Positions 10,554-17,382 of a stretch of DNA of 22,057 nucleotides are shown piece by piece. The notes under the pieces are model-generated. The model had not been told where the DNA came from. It worked only from the letters and a program-made list of their open reading frames with translations, and ran no database searches. Within the stretch, counting starts at the first letter, position 1. Every line of letters starts with the position of its first letter. Source of the stretch: a virus; IMG/VR virus record IMGVR_UViG_3300042544_000722, positions 1 to 22,057 of that record; one strand, written 5' to 3'. The position numbers and the translations under genes are program-made.

Positions 10554-12170
10554 ATGATAGAGACATCAGGAATTGGGTATTCACCCAAGGACTTGCAGTT
10601 CGGAAACGAGGGACGCAAGAAATTAATCAGTGGAGTTATTAAAATGTCAAAGGCTGTCAAGTCAACCTTGGGTCCAAGTGGAAACACGGTGCTCATTGAG
10701 AGCCCGCATCATACTCATGGTATTACTGTGACTAAGGATGGTGTTACTGTGGCTAAGGCTATTGACCTGATTGACCCAAGTGAGAACCTTGCGGTTAAGA
10801 TGATGAAGGAGGCGGCAGATAAGACCGCTACTGCGGCAGGTGATGGAACGACTACGGCTATTGTCTTGACTGAGGGGTTAGTGTTAGGTGGTCTTGAGCA
10901 TATCAAGGACGAGATGAATAGGACTGAGGTGTTGAGACACATGGTGGACATAACTGCTAAGGTGGTGGACAAGCTAAAGCGTAAGGCAAAGAAGGTCAGC
11001 AGTACGATGCTATTAGACGTGGCATCAATCTCATCAAACAATGACCGTGAGATAGGGCGTATTATTTCTGAGGTATACAAGGATGTGGGTAAGACCGGTA
11101 TTGTTACGGTGGAGCGAAGCCAAACGGCTGAGACGTATGCCGAGACAACCAAGGGGTTGAAGATTGATAGGGGGTATTTAAGTCCGCTGTTCATTAATGA
11201 CACCAAGAAGGATGAGTGTGTGTTTGAGGATGTGATGGTATTGGTGGCTGACATGGAGATAGCAAACATATTGCAAATTGAGAACGTGCTAAAACCAATA
11301 ATTTCCGAAGGAAAAAAATTATTGGTGATATCGCCGTGCAATCCTAACGTGGTAAACACGCTTGCAGCAAACAGCATGAAGGGAAATTTGAAGGTAGTGG
11401 CTGTGCCGCCACCAAACTTTGGATATAAGCAGCATGAGCTGATGCATGACATAGCGATAAGCGTTGGTGCTACCTACTTCAGCGAGAAGACGGGTGACGA
11501 CTTGAGCATCATCAACTACGGTGACTTGGGTCACGCAAGTAAAGTCATTGTGAGCAAGGACAAGACGGTTATCATTCGCAGTGCAGCAAAGTCAGACGAG
11601 AGTATTATTGAGGAGCGTGTTAAGCAGTTGTGGAACGCACATAAGGAGGCAACTAAGAAGGGTGACAAAGACTTTATATTGGAGCGTATAGCATCACTTA
11701 CAGGTGGCATAGGTGTCATCTTTGTGGGTGGTCAGACTGACCTAGAGCAGAAGGAGCTGTACGACAGGGTTGATGACGCGGTCTGTGCGGTACGTTCAGC
11801 ACTCGAGGAGGGTATATTGCCCGGAGCAGGCAAAGCGTTGCTTGATGAGAGTGCTGACTTGGGACAGGAGAGTAATAGTGTTGAGTATAATGCCGCACTT
11901 GCTATTGTTCGCAATGCACTGATGGCTCCATTCCAACAAATATTGGCTAACGCAGGTCTTAAGCCGAGTGACGTGTACAAGGACAAAACTCCTATTGGTC
12001 ACGGATACAACCTAAAGACAGGTGAGATGGGTGACCTGATTGAGATGGGGGTTATTGACCCGCTAAAGGTTACACGATGTGCACTGCAGAACGCAGTGAG
12101 TGTGGCAGTGACCATACTTTCAACTAACGCAATCATTACAATGGCACGCACCTATGAGCAGCAACAATAA
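10554..12170 (+). CDS. groEL: Phage-encoded GroEL-type chaperonin
   Basis: A 538-aa group I chaperonin, close to the usual about 545. ATP-site motifs are present: TLGPSGN near 38-44, TKDGVTVAK at 60-68, GDGTTTA with D97, and VDDAVCAVRSALEEG, where D408 corresponds to the catalytic aspartate of bacterial GroEL. The hinge glycines appear as EEGILPGAG (bacteria usually have PGGG). The C-terminus ends ARTYEQQQ with no Gly-Gly-Met tail. It should form a folding chamber for virion or other phage proteins with the GroES encoded downstream. The start context is AAATCAAATTAAATG. The sequence is clearly divergent from host-type GroEL, which argues for long residence in phages. Confidence 0.95.
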   Translation: MIETSGIGYSPKDLQFGNEGRKKLISGVIKMSKAVKSTLGPSGNTVLIESPHHTHGITVTKDGVTVAKAIDLIDPSENLAVKMMKEAADKTATAAGDGTTTAIVLTEGLVLGGLEHIKDEMNRTEVLRHMVDITAKVVDKLKRKAKKVSSTMLLDVASISSNNDREIGRIISEVYKDVGKTGIVTVERSQTAETYAETTKGLKIDRGYLSPLFINDTKKDECVFEDVMVLVADMEIANILQIENVLKPIISEGKKLLVISPCNPNVVNTLAANSMKGNLKVVAVPPPNFGYKQHELMHDIAISVGATYFSEKTGDDLSIINYGDLGHASKVIVSKDKTVIIRSAAKSDESIIEERVKQLWNAHKEATKKGDKDFILERIASLTGGIGVIFVGGQTDLEQKELYDRVDDAVCAVRSALEEGILPGAGKALLDESADLGQESNSVEYNAALAIVRNALMAPFQQILANAGLKPSDVYKDKTPIGHGYNLKTGEMGDLIEMGVIDPLKVTRCALQNAVSVAVTILSTNAIITMARTYEQQQ

Positions 12171-12174
12171 AAAC

Positions 12175-12384
12175 ATGGGATGGCAATGCCCTAATTGCTT
12201 AGTAGTGTACGCTCCAAGTGTAGAAAGATGTGAGTGTTCTGTTCTACCAAAGGGGTCATTTAGTGGCTTTGGAACGACAACTACAGCAACAATAACAATG
12301 TGTAGTGGGTATATAAGTGAAACAAAAGATGGGATATGCTCTAAATGTGCAAATCCTAAATGGAATCACCCAACTTATACGTAA
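12175..12384 (+). CDS. Small zinc-ribbon protein between groEL and groES
   Basis: A 69-aa protein with CPNC (C5/C8) and CEC (C19/C21) at the N-terminus and C43, C55/C58 further on, so probably one or two zinc sites. The WQCPNC...YAP pattern is common in small phage proteins, but I know no function. I prefer the ATG at 12175, four bases after the groEL stop; the ATG at 12154 inside groEL is also open and would add seven polar residues. Placement between the chaperonin genes implies co-expression. Confidence 0.6.
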   Translation: MGWQCPNCLVVYAPSVERCECSVLPKGSFSGFGTTTTATITMCSGYISETKDGICSKCANPKWNHPTYT

Positions 12385-12395
12385 TTAAAAAATAT

Positions 12396-12653
12396 ATGAA
12401 ACCAATCGGAAAATATATAATAGTTAAAGACATACAAGAGACCATCACTACGGAGAGTGGTCTGATACTATCAGGTGAAGACACCAATCAGCTACGCTAT
12501 AAGCGTGCCTCTGTCATAGCACCCGGCACTGACGTGAGTGTTATTGACGAAGGTGACGAGTTATACTACGACAAGGGTCACAGCTTCACGATGCTCATAG
12601 ATGACAGTCAGTATACCATCATCTCTGAGCGTGACGTGGTTGTGGTGCTTTAG
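12396..12653 (+). CDS. groES: GroES-type co-chaperonin
   Basis: An 85-aa protein, slightly shorter than the usual 95-97. The beta-barrel start KYIIVKDIQE, the flexible loop ending in SGLIL (21-25, corresponding to the GGIVL motif that contacts GroEL), VIAPG (40-44), VIDEGDELYYDKG, and the end YTIISERDVVVVL follow the GroES order. The frame is open upstream to 12360, but the family similarity begins at the ATG at 12396. It caps the phage GroEL, possibly also that of the host. The stop codon overlaps by 4 bases the stop of the leftward gene that follows. Confidence 0.85.
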   Translation: MKPIGKYIIVKDIQETITTESGLILSGEDTNQLRYKRASVIAPGTDVSVIDEGDELYYDKGHSFTMLIDDSQYTIISERDVVVVL

Positions 12654-13117
12654 TCTTCTTCTTCTTTGACTTGTTTTGGTGGCGTACGGTAAGGGTTTGC
12701 TTTTTGGTAGGCGTTCATTTGGATAATCATGTTCCTATAAACCTTATCATTGTAGCAAACATTCTTATGGAACATTGAGTTGTATGATATGCTAACGGGG
12801 ATTTCTTCCCCGTTTAGTTTTCTGTAGATGTCCAATACCATGCGAGTAGCTTTAAAACTCAGTTGATAAAGTGCTTTACCATCCTTACCTTTCCTTCTGA
12901 ATCGTTCAATCCATCCTTCATGGCGTAGGCGTTCAAATCTTCCTAACTCCCAACTTACAAGTTCAGCAAATTCATCGAACTTTTCCTTGCCAAAATAGCT
13001 TTCTGAGTATAAAAAAAGTATCATGTCAAGGTCAGCTTGACCTAAACCATGCTTGGATTTCATGTAATATCTTATTACTCTCCAAAATTTTAGGTAGTCA
13101 TGTGGTTGTGTTTTCAT
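12650..13117 (-). CDS. Winged-helix (MarR-like) protein, leftward within the late block
   Basis: A 155-aa protein whose first about 100 residues read as a winged helix: LGQADLDMILFLYSES, ELGRFERLRHEGWIERFRR with the basic wing KGKDGKALYQLS, then helix TRMVLDIYRKLNGEEIP. I recall the pattern from Bacteroidota phage genes near structural clusters; a DNA-binding role is inferred from fold only. It is the only leftward gene right of 9400. It converges on groES and diverges from the gene at 13164, so it could control both or be a later insertion. Confidence 0.65.
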   Translation of the reverse strand: MKTQPHDYLKFWRVIRYYMKSKHGLGQADLDMILFLYSESYFGKEKFDEFAELVSWELGRFERLRHEGWIERFRRKGKDGKALYQLSFKATRMVLDIYRKLNGEEIPVSISYNSMFHKNVCYNDKVYRNMIIQMNAYQKANPYRTPPKQVKEEED

Positions 13118-13132
13118 TTAATTAAATTTTAT

Positions 13133-13140
13133 TACATTTG
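13133..13140 (+). promoter_or_regulatory. Promoter-like TACATTTG box for the late small-protein genes
   Basis: TACATTTG fits TAnnTTTG and lies 24 bases before the ATG at 13164, in the 46-base gap between divergent genes. An upstream TTG (13106-13108) is 24 bases away and only weakly supports a -33 element. Confidence 0.45.
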
Positions 13141-13163
13141 TATATCAAAATTACATTTTTATT

Positions 13164-13406
13164 ATGGCAACTGAAAAGAAGGAACCAACAACAAAAAGTC
13201 TACAACAACAATTGGATGCTATTACTTTCAAAAATGCCCAAGCTGAAAAGATAAAATCTATTCAAGAGGGCACAGAAAGGTTGAAGGACAATTTGGGTCG
13301 TAATAAAAAAAATTACCAAGCCGCTGTTGGCAGAGTTCAAGGACTTCAAGGTCTTCAGGGCATGGGTAATACACTAGGAATGCAATTTACAAAAACTAAA
13401 AAATAA
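13164..13406 (+). CDS. Hypothetical coiled-coil protein, 80 aa
   Basis: Not recognised. A polar, Lys/Gln-rich helix with coiled-coil character (residues 10-55), then repeats of the GLQ type (VQGLQGLQGMGNTLGMQF) and a basic end. It is the first gene after the divergent promoter. Its size, charge and position are typical of the minor virion or scaffold-associated proteins around phage structural clusters, but there is no direct evidence. Confidence 0.65.
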   Translation: MATEKKEPTTKSLQQQLDAITFKNAQAEKIKSIQEGTERLKDNLGRNKKNYQAAVGRVQGLQGLQGMGNTLGMQFTKTKK

Positions 13407-13410
13407 AAAG

Positions 13411-13599
13411 ATGAAATCAACTCCAAACTTACCGGCTTCTTCAAGAATGCAGATGCCATCAGGACCTGCAGGTCCTTCAATTAAGGGTGCATTAAAGGGG
13501 AAACTATTAGCAATGTTAGGTGGCGTTCCTTCAATAGGAGCAAGTTCTGCAATTAAAGCAGGTGGCGTAGCAAAAAAAATGGTTAAAAAAGGAAAATAA
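13411..13599 (+). CDS. Small basic Gly/Pro/Ala-rich protein, 62 aa
   Basis: Not recognised. MKSTPNLPASSRMQMPSGPA is a low-complexity start; the remainder (GKLLAMLGGVPSIGASSAIK) is mildly hydrophobic with a lysine-rich end. It is 4 bases after the previous gene and one base before the next. It may be a virion-associated peptide; the function is unknown. Confidence 0.6.
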   Translation: MKSTPNLPASSRMQMPSGPAGPSIKGALKGKLLAMLGGVPSIGASSAIKAGGVAKKMVKKGK

Positions 13600-13600
13600 C

Positions 13601-13774
13601 ATGGCAAGCGGATTAAAAAAGTCTAAAGACGAAATAATTGATGTCTCAGAAGAGGTATTGGTTGAAGTTGCAAAGGCGAAAGAAGTTAAAGATGTGTATG
13701 TAAAGCCTGAGCTAAAGCAAAAAGATGTAGTTGACCATGACCCGGGCAACAAAAATAGAGATTTTAGGCATTAA
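13601..13774 (+). CDS. Small charged protein, 57 aa
   Basis: A short gene beginning MASGLKKSKDEIIDVSEEVL and ending DHDPGNKNRDFRH, with alternating acidic and basic residues and no cysteine or membrane segment. It fits exactly between neighbours (one base after the upstream stop, five before the next ATG) with the same ORF density. The function is unknown. Confidence 0.6.
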   Translation: MASGLKKSKDEIIDVSEEVLVEVAKAKEVKDVYVKPELKQKDVVDHDPGNKNRDFRH

Positions 13775-13779
13775 TTTAC

Positions 13780-14070
13780 ATGGCTGACAAGTCAAACATG
13801 AAATGCAATAGTCCTGTTCCATCGGATAGACCCGGTAAGAAGAGGATGGTAAAAGCCTGTTCCGGTGGAGAAGAAAAACTTCTCCACTTTGGAGCAAAAG
13901 GCTATGGAAACAACTACAGCCCTGCGGCACGTAAGAGTTTTAAGGCACGACATAGTTGCGATACAGCTACTGATAAGTTAACACCTAGATATTGGGCTTG
14001 TAAAAATTTATGGGCGGGTCCGGGTGGAGCCACCACAAGTAATCCTAAAAACCGTAGAGGCAAATATTAA
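13780..14070 (+). CDS. Basic conserved viral protein, 96 aa (DUF6321-like)
   Basis: The pattern KCNSPVPSDRPGKKRMVKAC, GGEEKLLHFGAKGYG, then RKSFKARHSCDTATDKLTPR and YWACKNLW, matches a small basic family I recall from phages and from large eukaryotic DNA viruses (KCN.P...K..VKAC.GG.EK...FG...RKSFKARH...YWA...W). I believe it is annotated DUF6321, but the accession is from memory. Four cysteines and many Lys/Arg suggest a DNA- or virion-associated protein. It heads a set of similar small basic genes. Confidence 0.65.
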   Translation: MADKSNMKCNSPVPSDRPGKKRMVKACSGGEEKLLHFGAKGYGNNYSPAARKSFKARHSCDTATDKLTPRYWACKNLWAGPGGATTSNPKNRRGKY

Positions 14071-14074
14071 AGTT

Positions 14075-14248
14075 ATGAACAGAGATTATCCATTAGCACC
14101 TACATTCTTTGGAGACAAAGAGACTAGGATGAAGAGGCAGGCTGCAAGACAGGAAAACAGAGAGATAAGAAGAGGGGAAAGAAAAATTGAGCGTAGCACA
14201 GGTCTTGAGTATGAGCCTCGTGTTAGAAAGCGTGACAAAAAAATATGA
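14075..14248 (+). CDS. Small Arg-rich protein, 57 aa
   Basis: MNRDYPLAPTFFGDKETRMK is followed by a highly charged helix rich in Arg and Glu (RQENREIRRGERKIERS). The ATG at 14075 is chosen; the open frame from 14024 overlaps the previous gene. Its stop overlaps the next ATG (ATGA). Composition resembles internal virion or nucleic-acid-binding peptides. Not recognised. Confidence 0.6.
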   Translation: MNRDYPLAPTFFGDKETRMKRQAARQENREIRRGERKIERSTGLEYEPRVRKRDKKI

Positions 14249-14430
14249 AAAACATTGTTAAGAAAGCAGCAAAGTACGAGTCTAAAAAGTCATTAGATGG
14301 TCCTATGAAGTTCCTTAAGGGGAATGCAGGCAAAGCAAAGAAATCATTTCCTGATGTTAGTGGTGATGGTAAAGTTACCAAGAAAGATGTGTTAATGGCT
14401 AAAGGAGTTATTGCAAAGAGAAAGAAGTAA
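14245..14430 (+). CDS. Small basic protein with a dockerin/EF-hand-type calcium loop, 61 aa
   Basis: Residues 37-48 (DVSGDGKVTKKD) form a canonical calcium-binding loop of the dockerin/EF-hand type with ligands D37, S39, D41, K43 backbone, T45 and D48, followed by a helix. The N-terminus is lysine-rich. Similar FPDxxGDGKVTxxDVL peptides occur in phages, as I recall. It may be a calcium-stabilised virion component. Coupled to the upstream gene by ATGA, and one base before the next ATG. Confidence 0.65.
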   Translation: MKNIVKKAAKYESKKSLDGPMKFLKGNAGKAKKSFPDVSGDGKVTKKDVLMAKGVIAKRKK

Positions 14431-14431
14431 G

Positions 14432-14770
14432 ATGCCAAAGGACGCTTGTTACCGAAAAGTTAAAGCATCGTATGATGTATTTCCATCTGCTCGTGCATCA
14501 CAAGCAATTGCTAAGTGTCGCAAAGGTTCAGGTGTTGTTAGGAAGACTGAGGCAGGTAGTAACTTAAAAAGGTGGGAGAAAGAGAAGTGGCAAGATACTA
14601 AAAGCGGTAAAGCCTGCGGTTCAGGTGGAAGCAATGAGTATTGTAGACCAACAAAGAGGGTGTCTTCAAAGACACCAACAACAAAGTCAGAGATAAGCCC
14701 ATCAAAGTTATCTGCAAAGAAAGCTGAGAAGTCAAGAGTTGGCATGGGTAGAAGAGTTTCAAATATTTAA
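14432..14770 (+). CDS. Basic conserved viral protein, 112 aa (DUF5872-like C-terminus)
   Basis: The N-terminal motif DACYRKVKASYDVFPSARAS, then AIAKCRKG, is one I associate with cyanophage and large-virus small proteins. The second half, LKRWEKEKWQDTKSGKACG, EYCRPTKRVSSKTPTT, is typical of a family I recall as DUF5872 (RW..E.W...SGK). The tail is Ser/Lys-rich. I start at the ATG at 14432, one base after the previous stop, because similarity begins with MPKDACY. No enzymatic motif is present; it is probably a virion or DNA-condensing protein. Confidence 0.65.
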   Translation: MPKDACYRKVKASYDVFPSARASQAIAKCRKGSGVVRKTEAGSNLKRWEKEKWQDTKSGKACGSGGSNEYCRPTKRVSSKTPTTKSEISPSKLSAKKAEKSRVGMGRRVSNI

Positions 14771-14781
14771 AATCTAATCAA

Positions 14782-14943
14782 ATGCAAAGCAAAGGTCTTG
14801 GAGACACGATTGAGAAAATTACTACAGCTACCGGAATTAAGAAGGTAGTTGAAACGGTGGCTAAAGCTGCAGGCAAAGATTGTGGCTGTAAAGCACGTAG
14901 AGACGCATTAAACAGAGTATTCCCTTATCAAGATAAAAAATAA
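14782..14943 (+). CDS. Small conserved phage protein with CGC motif, 53 aa
   Basis: A short gene beginning MQSKGLGDTIEKITTATGIK and containing KDCGCKARRDALNRVFPY. I have seen this layout (GLGDTIEKIT..TGIK, then DCGC..R...LN..FPY) in proteins from flavobacterial phages; the function is unknown. The CGC could bind metal or form a disulfide. The start has the TAATCAAATG context, and the stop is 4 bases before the structural gene. Confidence 0.65.
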   Translation: MQSKGLGDTIEKITTATGIKKVVETVAKAAGKDCGCKARRDALNRVFPYQDKK

Positions 14944-14947
14944 AAAT

Positions 14948-15433
14948 ATGTCAGTATTTAAAACAACATTTTCAAGGTCGCTAAGAGCACACCCTTCGGA
15001 TAATGCAAACATTGCTTATCCCGGCTTGGCTGAGTCAGGAACAAATACAACAGCAACAGCATTAAAGCTGATTGACTCTGCTGCAACATTCATTACAAAT
15101 AATGTAGCTACAGGAGACATTGTTCATAATGATACAGCAGGCACAGCAGCAACAGTAGTATCTGTAGATAGTGAGACTCAACTTACTTTAAATGCAGACA
15201 TCTTTACTACAACTGCTCAGGCTTATATAGTTTATCCTGAGTCTCCTCAATCAGGAATGAGTAATCCGGGAGCTTTCTTATATGTAGGTGGAACGGGTAA
15301 TGTTTCTGTTATTACAATAGGAAATGACCAAATTACTTTTGCAGGTGTTCCTGCAGGGACAACGCTTCCTATTCAAGTGCTAAAATTAAGAAGCACAGGC
15401 ACAACAGCAACACTTGTTAACGCACTTTGGTAA
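14948..15433 (+). CDS. Probable virion structural protein, 161 aa
   Basis: A beta-rich, Thr/Ala/Gly-rich protein. SRSLRAHPSDNANIAYPGLA, then KLIDSAATFITNNVATGDIV and TVVSVDSETQLTLNADIF, has the look of a phage structural subunit (head decoration or tail-associated). The repeated T.LTLN-type strands suggest an immunoglobulin- or jelly-roll-like fold. It ends with ALW, which I recall from similar Bacteroidota phage proteins. No enzymatic motif or signal peptide is visible. Confidence 0.6.
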   Translation: MSVFKTTFSRSLRAHPSDNANIAYPGLAESGTNTTATALKLIDSAATFITNNVATGDIVHNDTAGTAATVVSVDSETQLTLNADIFTTTAQAYIVYPESPQSGMSNPGAFLYVGGTGNVSVITIGNDQITFAGVPAGTTLPIQVLKLRSTGTTATLVNALW

Positions 15434-15453
15434 CAGTTTTAAAAATAAACTAT

Positions 15454-15627
15454 ATGACAACCCACAATTATGCTGATTCAGCAACGATAGTAAGTATCTC
15501 AAGTGCATTATTGAGCATAGCTAATTTCCAACCTTTAGTTACTCTAATAGCCTCATTGGTAGCCATTGTATCGGGAGCCTTTGCTATTCGATATTATTAT
15601 CAGGCGACTAAAAAGCTAAATAAATAA
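15454..15627 (+). CDS. Small membrane protein, 57 aa (holin-like candidate)
   Basis: A hydrophobic centre (ANFQPLVTLIASLVAIVSGA) makes one or two membrane passes, with a polar N-terminus and a tail containing YYYQATKKLNK. The ATG at 15454 is preferred over the upstream in-frame start that runs into the previous gene. The stop overlaps the next ATG as TAATG. Size and topology are compatible with a small holin, but three other membrane proteins nearby compete for that role. Confidence 0.6.
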   Translation: MTTHNYADSATIVSISSALLSIANFQPLVTLIASLVAIVSGAFAIRYYYQATKKLNK

Positions 15628-15758
15628 TGGCAAAAGCAATGAACGTAAGTTCTTACGTTAAAAAATCCGACAAAAGAGGTGTGGCTGCTAAAAGCAAAAC
15701 AAGCAGCAATAAAACAAGCAAACTTTATAAAAAAAAATATAGAGGTCAAGGACGATAA
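15627..15758 (+). CDS. Very basic small protein, 43 aa
   Basis: MAKAMNVSSYVKKSDKRGVA continues as a Lys/Ser/Asn-rich chain and ends KYRGQGR. A KYRGQGR end on lysine-rich small proteins is one I recall from Bacteroidota phages. It is coupled by TAATG to the upstream membrane protein. It probably binds nucleic acid or is packaged; not proven. Confidence 0.55.
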   Translation: MAKAMNVSSYVKKSDKRGVAAKSKTSSNKTSKLYKKKYRGQGR

Positions 15759-15760
15759 CA

Positions 15761-16099
15761 TTGGAAAATTTTATTAAAAACTTCTTAGAGGGTGGATGGG
15801 TTGTATTACTCATTGGTGCAGCCGGAATGGTTGCTCGGCTTGTTACAACAAGTGAGAACCAATCGGGAGTTGATGTAATAAAAAAGATGGTAAGTGCAAT
15901 GATAGCGTCTCTTATTGCGTGGTTTGTCATGGAACAGTTTGAGATTAGTTCAATGTATAAAGCTATTACTTATGGATTAGTTGGGTTAAACAGTCCTGAA
16001 ATTATAAATGGAGTTCAAAAAATAAGTGGACAGTTTGCGGCTGACCCAATGTCTTTTTTAAAAAAAGAACAGCCTAAGCCAATAAGAAGAAGGAAATGA
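15761..16099 (+). CDS. Probable holin, 112 aa (TTG start)
   Basis: Begins with TTG at 15761, two bases after the previous stop; no ATG is available before the first membrane helix. Two to three hydrophobic segments are seen: WVVLLIGAAGMVARLV (13-28), MVSAMIASLIAWFVM (46-60), and a weaker ITYGLVGLNSPEIINGV (68-84). The tail is basic (KKEQPKPIRRRK). The GG..VLLIG..GM.ARL and YG..G...PEII.G patterns fit phage holin families that permeabilise the inner membrane. Its stop overlaps the next gene as ATGA. Confidence 0.6.
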   Translation: MENFIKNFLEGGWVVLLIGAAGMVARLVTTSENQSGVDVIKKMVSAMIASLIAWFVMEQFEISSMYKAITYGLVGLNSPEIINGVQKISGQFAADPMSFLKKEQPKPIRRRK

Positions 16100-16737
16100 A
16101 AAATATATTACTCATTATACTAACTGCTATAATTTTAGCTATTGCAGGATTTGGCAAATATGTGGAGCAAACTATCAAGCAAACTGCCATTAGTGTTTAT
16201 CAGGATAGGTTAGTGCCTCAACCTTATTTGAGCCGAAAGTTTGACTATTACGGCTCAACAATCCAAGACCAAATCAAAGTTATCAAAGGTGGCAAAATAG
16301 ATTTAGTGGCTATACAGAAAGAGAAGGCAATAACTGATACCATGTGGGCAGCTTATCTAAAGACTTATCAAACAGAAGAAGAAAAAGAGGTAAGCAATAA
16401 AGCCCAAATATATATTGATATGGCTGATATTTATTTTGAGCAGATTTCTAAAGACGATATTATTACAGACGATGAAGCAAAAGAAATGGATGCAAAAATC
16501 TATCCTGTCTTAGAGTATGTAAATAACTTAATAAATATTCAAACTACTATTGGAGCAAAAGACACTAAGGGAATGATAGCTTTATTAGATAAGTTTTCAA
16601 CCTTTATGATAGGGGCTATTGCTTTGGCTATTGCTCTTTTAGGTTCTATTGTTTATGATATGTTAAAAAAACCTGCTTTGCCTAAGAAACCTGTAAGAAA
16701 AGTAACAGTTAAAAAGGTGGCAGTTAAAAAGAAATGA
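16096..16737 (+). CDS. Two-helix membrane protein with an extracytoplasmic helical domain, 213 aa
   Basis: An N-terminal hydrophobic helix (3-20), about 140 residues of mostly helical, acidic sequence, a second helix (about 172-190, FMIGAIALAIALLGSIVYDM) and a very lysine-rich tail (PKKPVRKVTVKKVAVKKK). This is the layout of four-helix-bundle sensor domains such as those of chemoreceptors, without signalling domains. It lies inside the lysis cluster, coupled by ATGA on both sides. It could be a lysis regulator (antiholin-like) or a superinfection factor; I cannot decide between these. Confidence 0.6.
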   Translation: MKNILLIILTAIILAIAGFGKYVEQTIKQTAISVYQDRLVPQPYLSRKFDYYGSTIQDQIKVIKGGKIDLVAIQKEKAITDTMWAAYLKTYQTEEEKEVSNKAQIYIDMADIYFEQISKDDIITDDEAKEMDAKIYPVLEYVNNLINIQTTIGAKDTKGMIALLDKFSTFMIGAIALAIALLGSIVYDMLKKPALPKKPVRKVTVKKVAVKKK

Positions 16738-17168
16738 GATTAATATTTATTTTATTATTTTTTATTACTTTCAAATCAAAGGCTCAGTATTATATTATGG
16801 TTGCTCCTAATGTAGCGTTTGATACTAAGTTACAGGATACAAAAAACCTTTTAGGTGCGACTGTTGAAGCAGGAAGATATTTTGGAAATGTAGCAGTTGG
16901 CATTAATAGTGGGTGGTGGACATTTGATAAAAAAGATTTTTACCAAGAAGCTATGGGTACCTTTCCTATTTATCAAAGATTTAGCGTAAGTGCAGCTATT
17001 GGATATTTTTATTACCATAAAGATATTACGATGGAGTATGATTTTAATTATACAGTGCCTATAAAAAAAGAATATTCATTCGTGTTAAGTTATGGTGCTC
17101 AGAGTGCTTTTGGAGATACATTTGCATCTTATTCAATAGGAATTAATAAGGACTTTAAAATTAAATAA
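16734..17168 (+). CDS. Outer-membrane beta-barrel-like protein with signal peptide, 144 aa
   Basis: A signal peptide (MRLIFILLFFITFKSKAQ, cleavage probably after Ala17) precedes alternating hydrophobic/polar strands rich in Gly, Tyr and Phe, ending NKDFKIK. Strands such as LLGATVEAGRYFG, VAVGINSGWW, SVSAAIGYFYY and TFASYSIGINKDF give about eight passes, typical of a small OmpA/OmpW-like barrel. A phage-encoded outer-membrane protein could alter receptors on the infected cell, protect released virions, or aid lysis. It lies between the helical membrane protein and the second holin-like gene. Confidence 0.65.
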   Translation: MRLIFILLFFITFKSKAQYYIMVAPNVAFDTKLQDTKNLLGATVEAGRYFGNVAVGINSGWWTFDKKDFYQEAMGTFPIYQRFSVSAAIGYFYYHKDITMEYDFNYTVPIKKEYSFVLSYGAQSAFGDTFASYSIGINKDFKIK

Positions 17169-17169
17169 T

Positions 17170-17382
17170 ATGAAACAGTTTTTTTGTGATGAAAATGGAA
17201 ATCTAAGCATGAAGCGTTTATGCGGATTGTTATGTGTTATTGCTTTATGCGTTACTATGTATCATAACTCATTTAGCGAAGAACATACTGCACCCTCAAC
17301 TATATTGGTTGAGTCAGTAGCTTTATTAGCTTTTGGTTGTTTAGGATTAACATCTGCTGAAAAAATATTTAAGAAGAAATGA
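17170..17382 (+). CDS. Two-helix membrane protein, holin-like, 70 aa
   Basis: MKQFFCDENGNLSMKRLCGL starts cytoplasmic, followed by helix LLCVIALCVTMYH (20-32), a short loop containing APSTILVES, helix VALLAFGCLGLTS (50-62) and the basic end KIFKKK. It is located directly before the endolysin gene (ATGA overlap), the classical holin position. The starting motif with NG.LS..RL is one I recall from small holins of Bacteroidota phages. The gene at 15761 is the competing holin candidate; both may act together. Confidence 0.6.
   Translation: MKQFFCDENGNLSMKRLCGLLCVIALCVTMYHNSFSEEHTAPSTILVESVALLAFGCLGLTSAEKIFKKK

Noticed and set aside
10715-11452. Long leftward frame (245 codons) opposite groEL
   Set aside because: It is antisense to a highly conserved gene; long antisense frames are a common by-product of codon usage, and the product is Ser/Thr/Val-rich without motifs.
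14659-14676. A GGTGTCT/AGACACC hairpin identical in core to the intergenic family
   Set aside because: It lies inside the 112-aa coding region and encodes the conserved VSSKTP stretch, so the pairing is most simply a coding coincidence. I did not count it as a family member.
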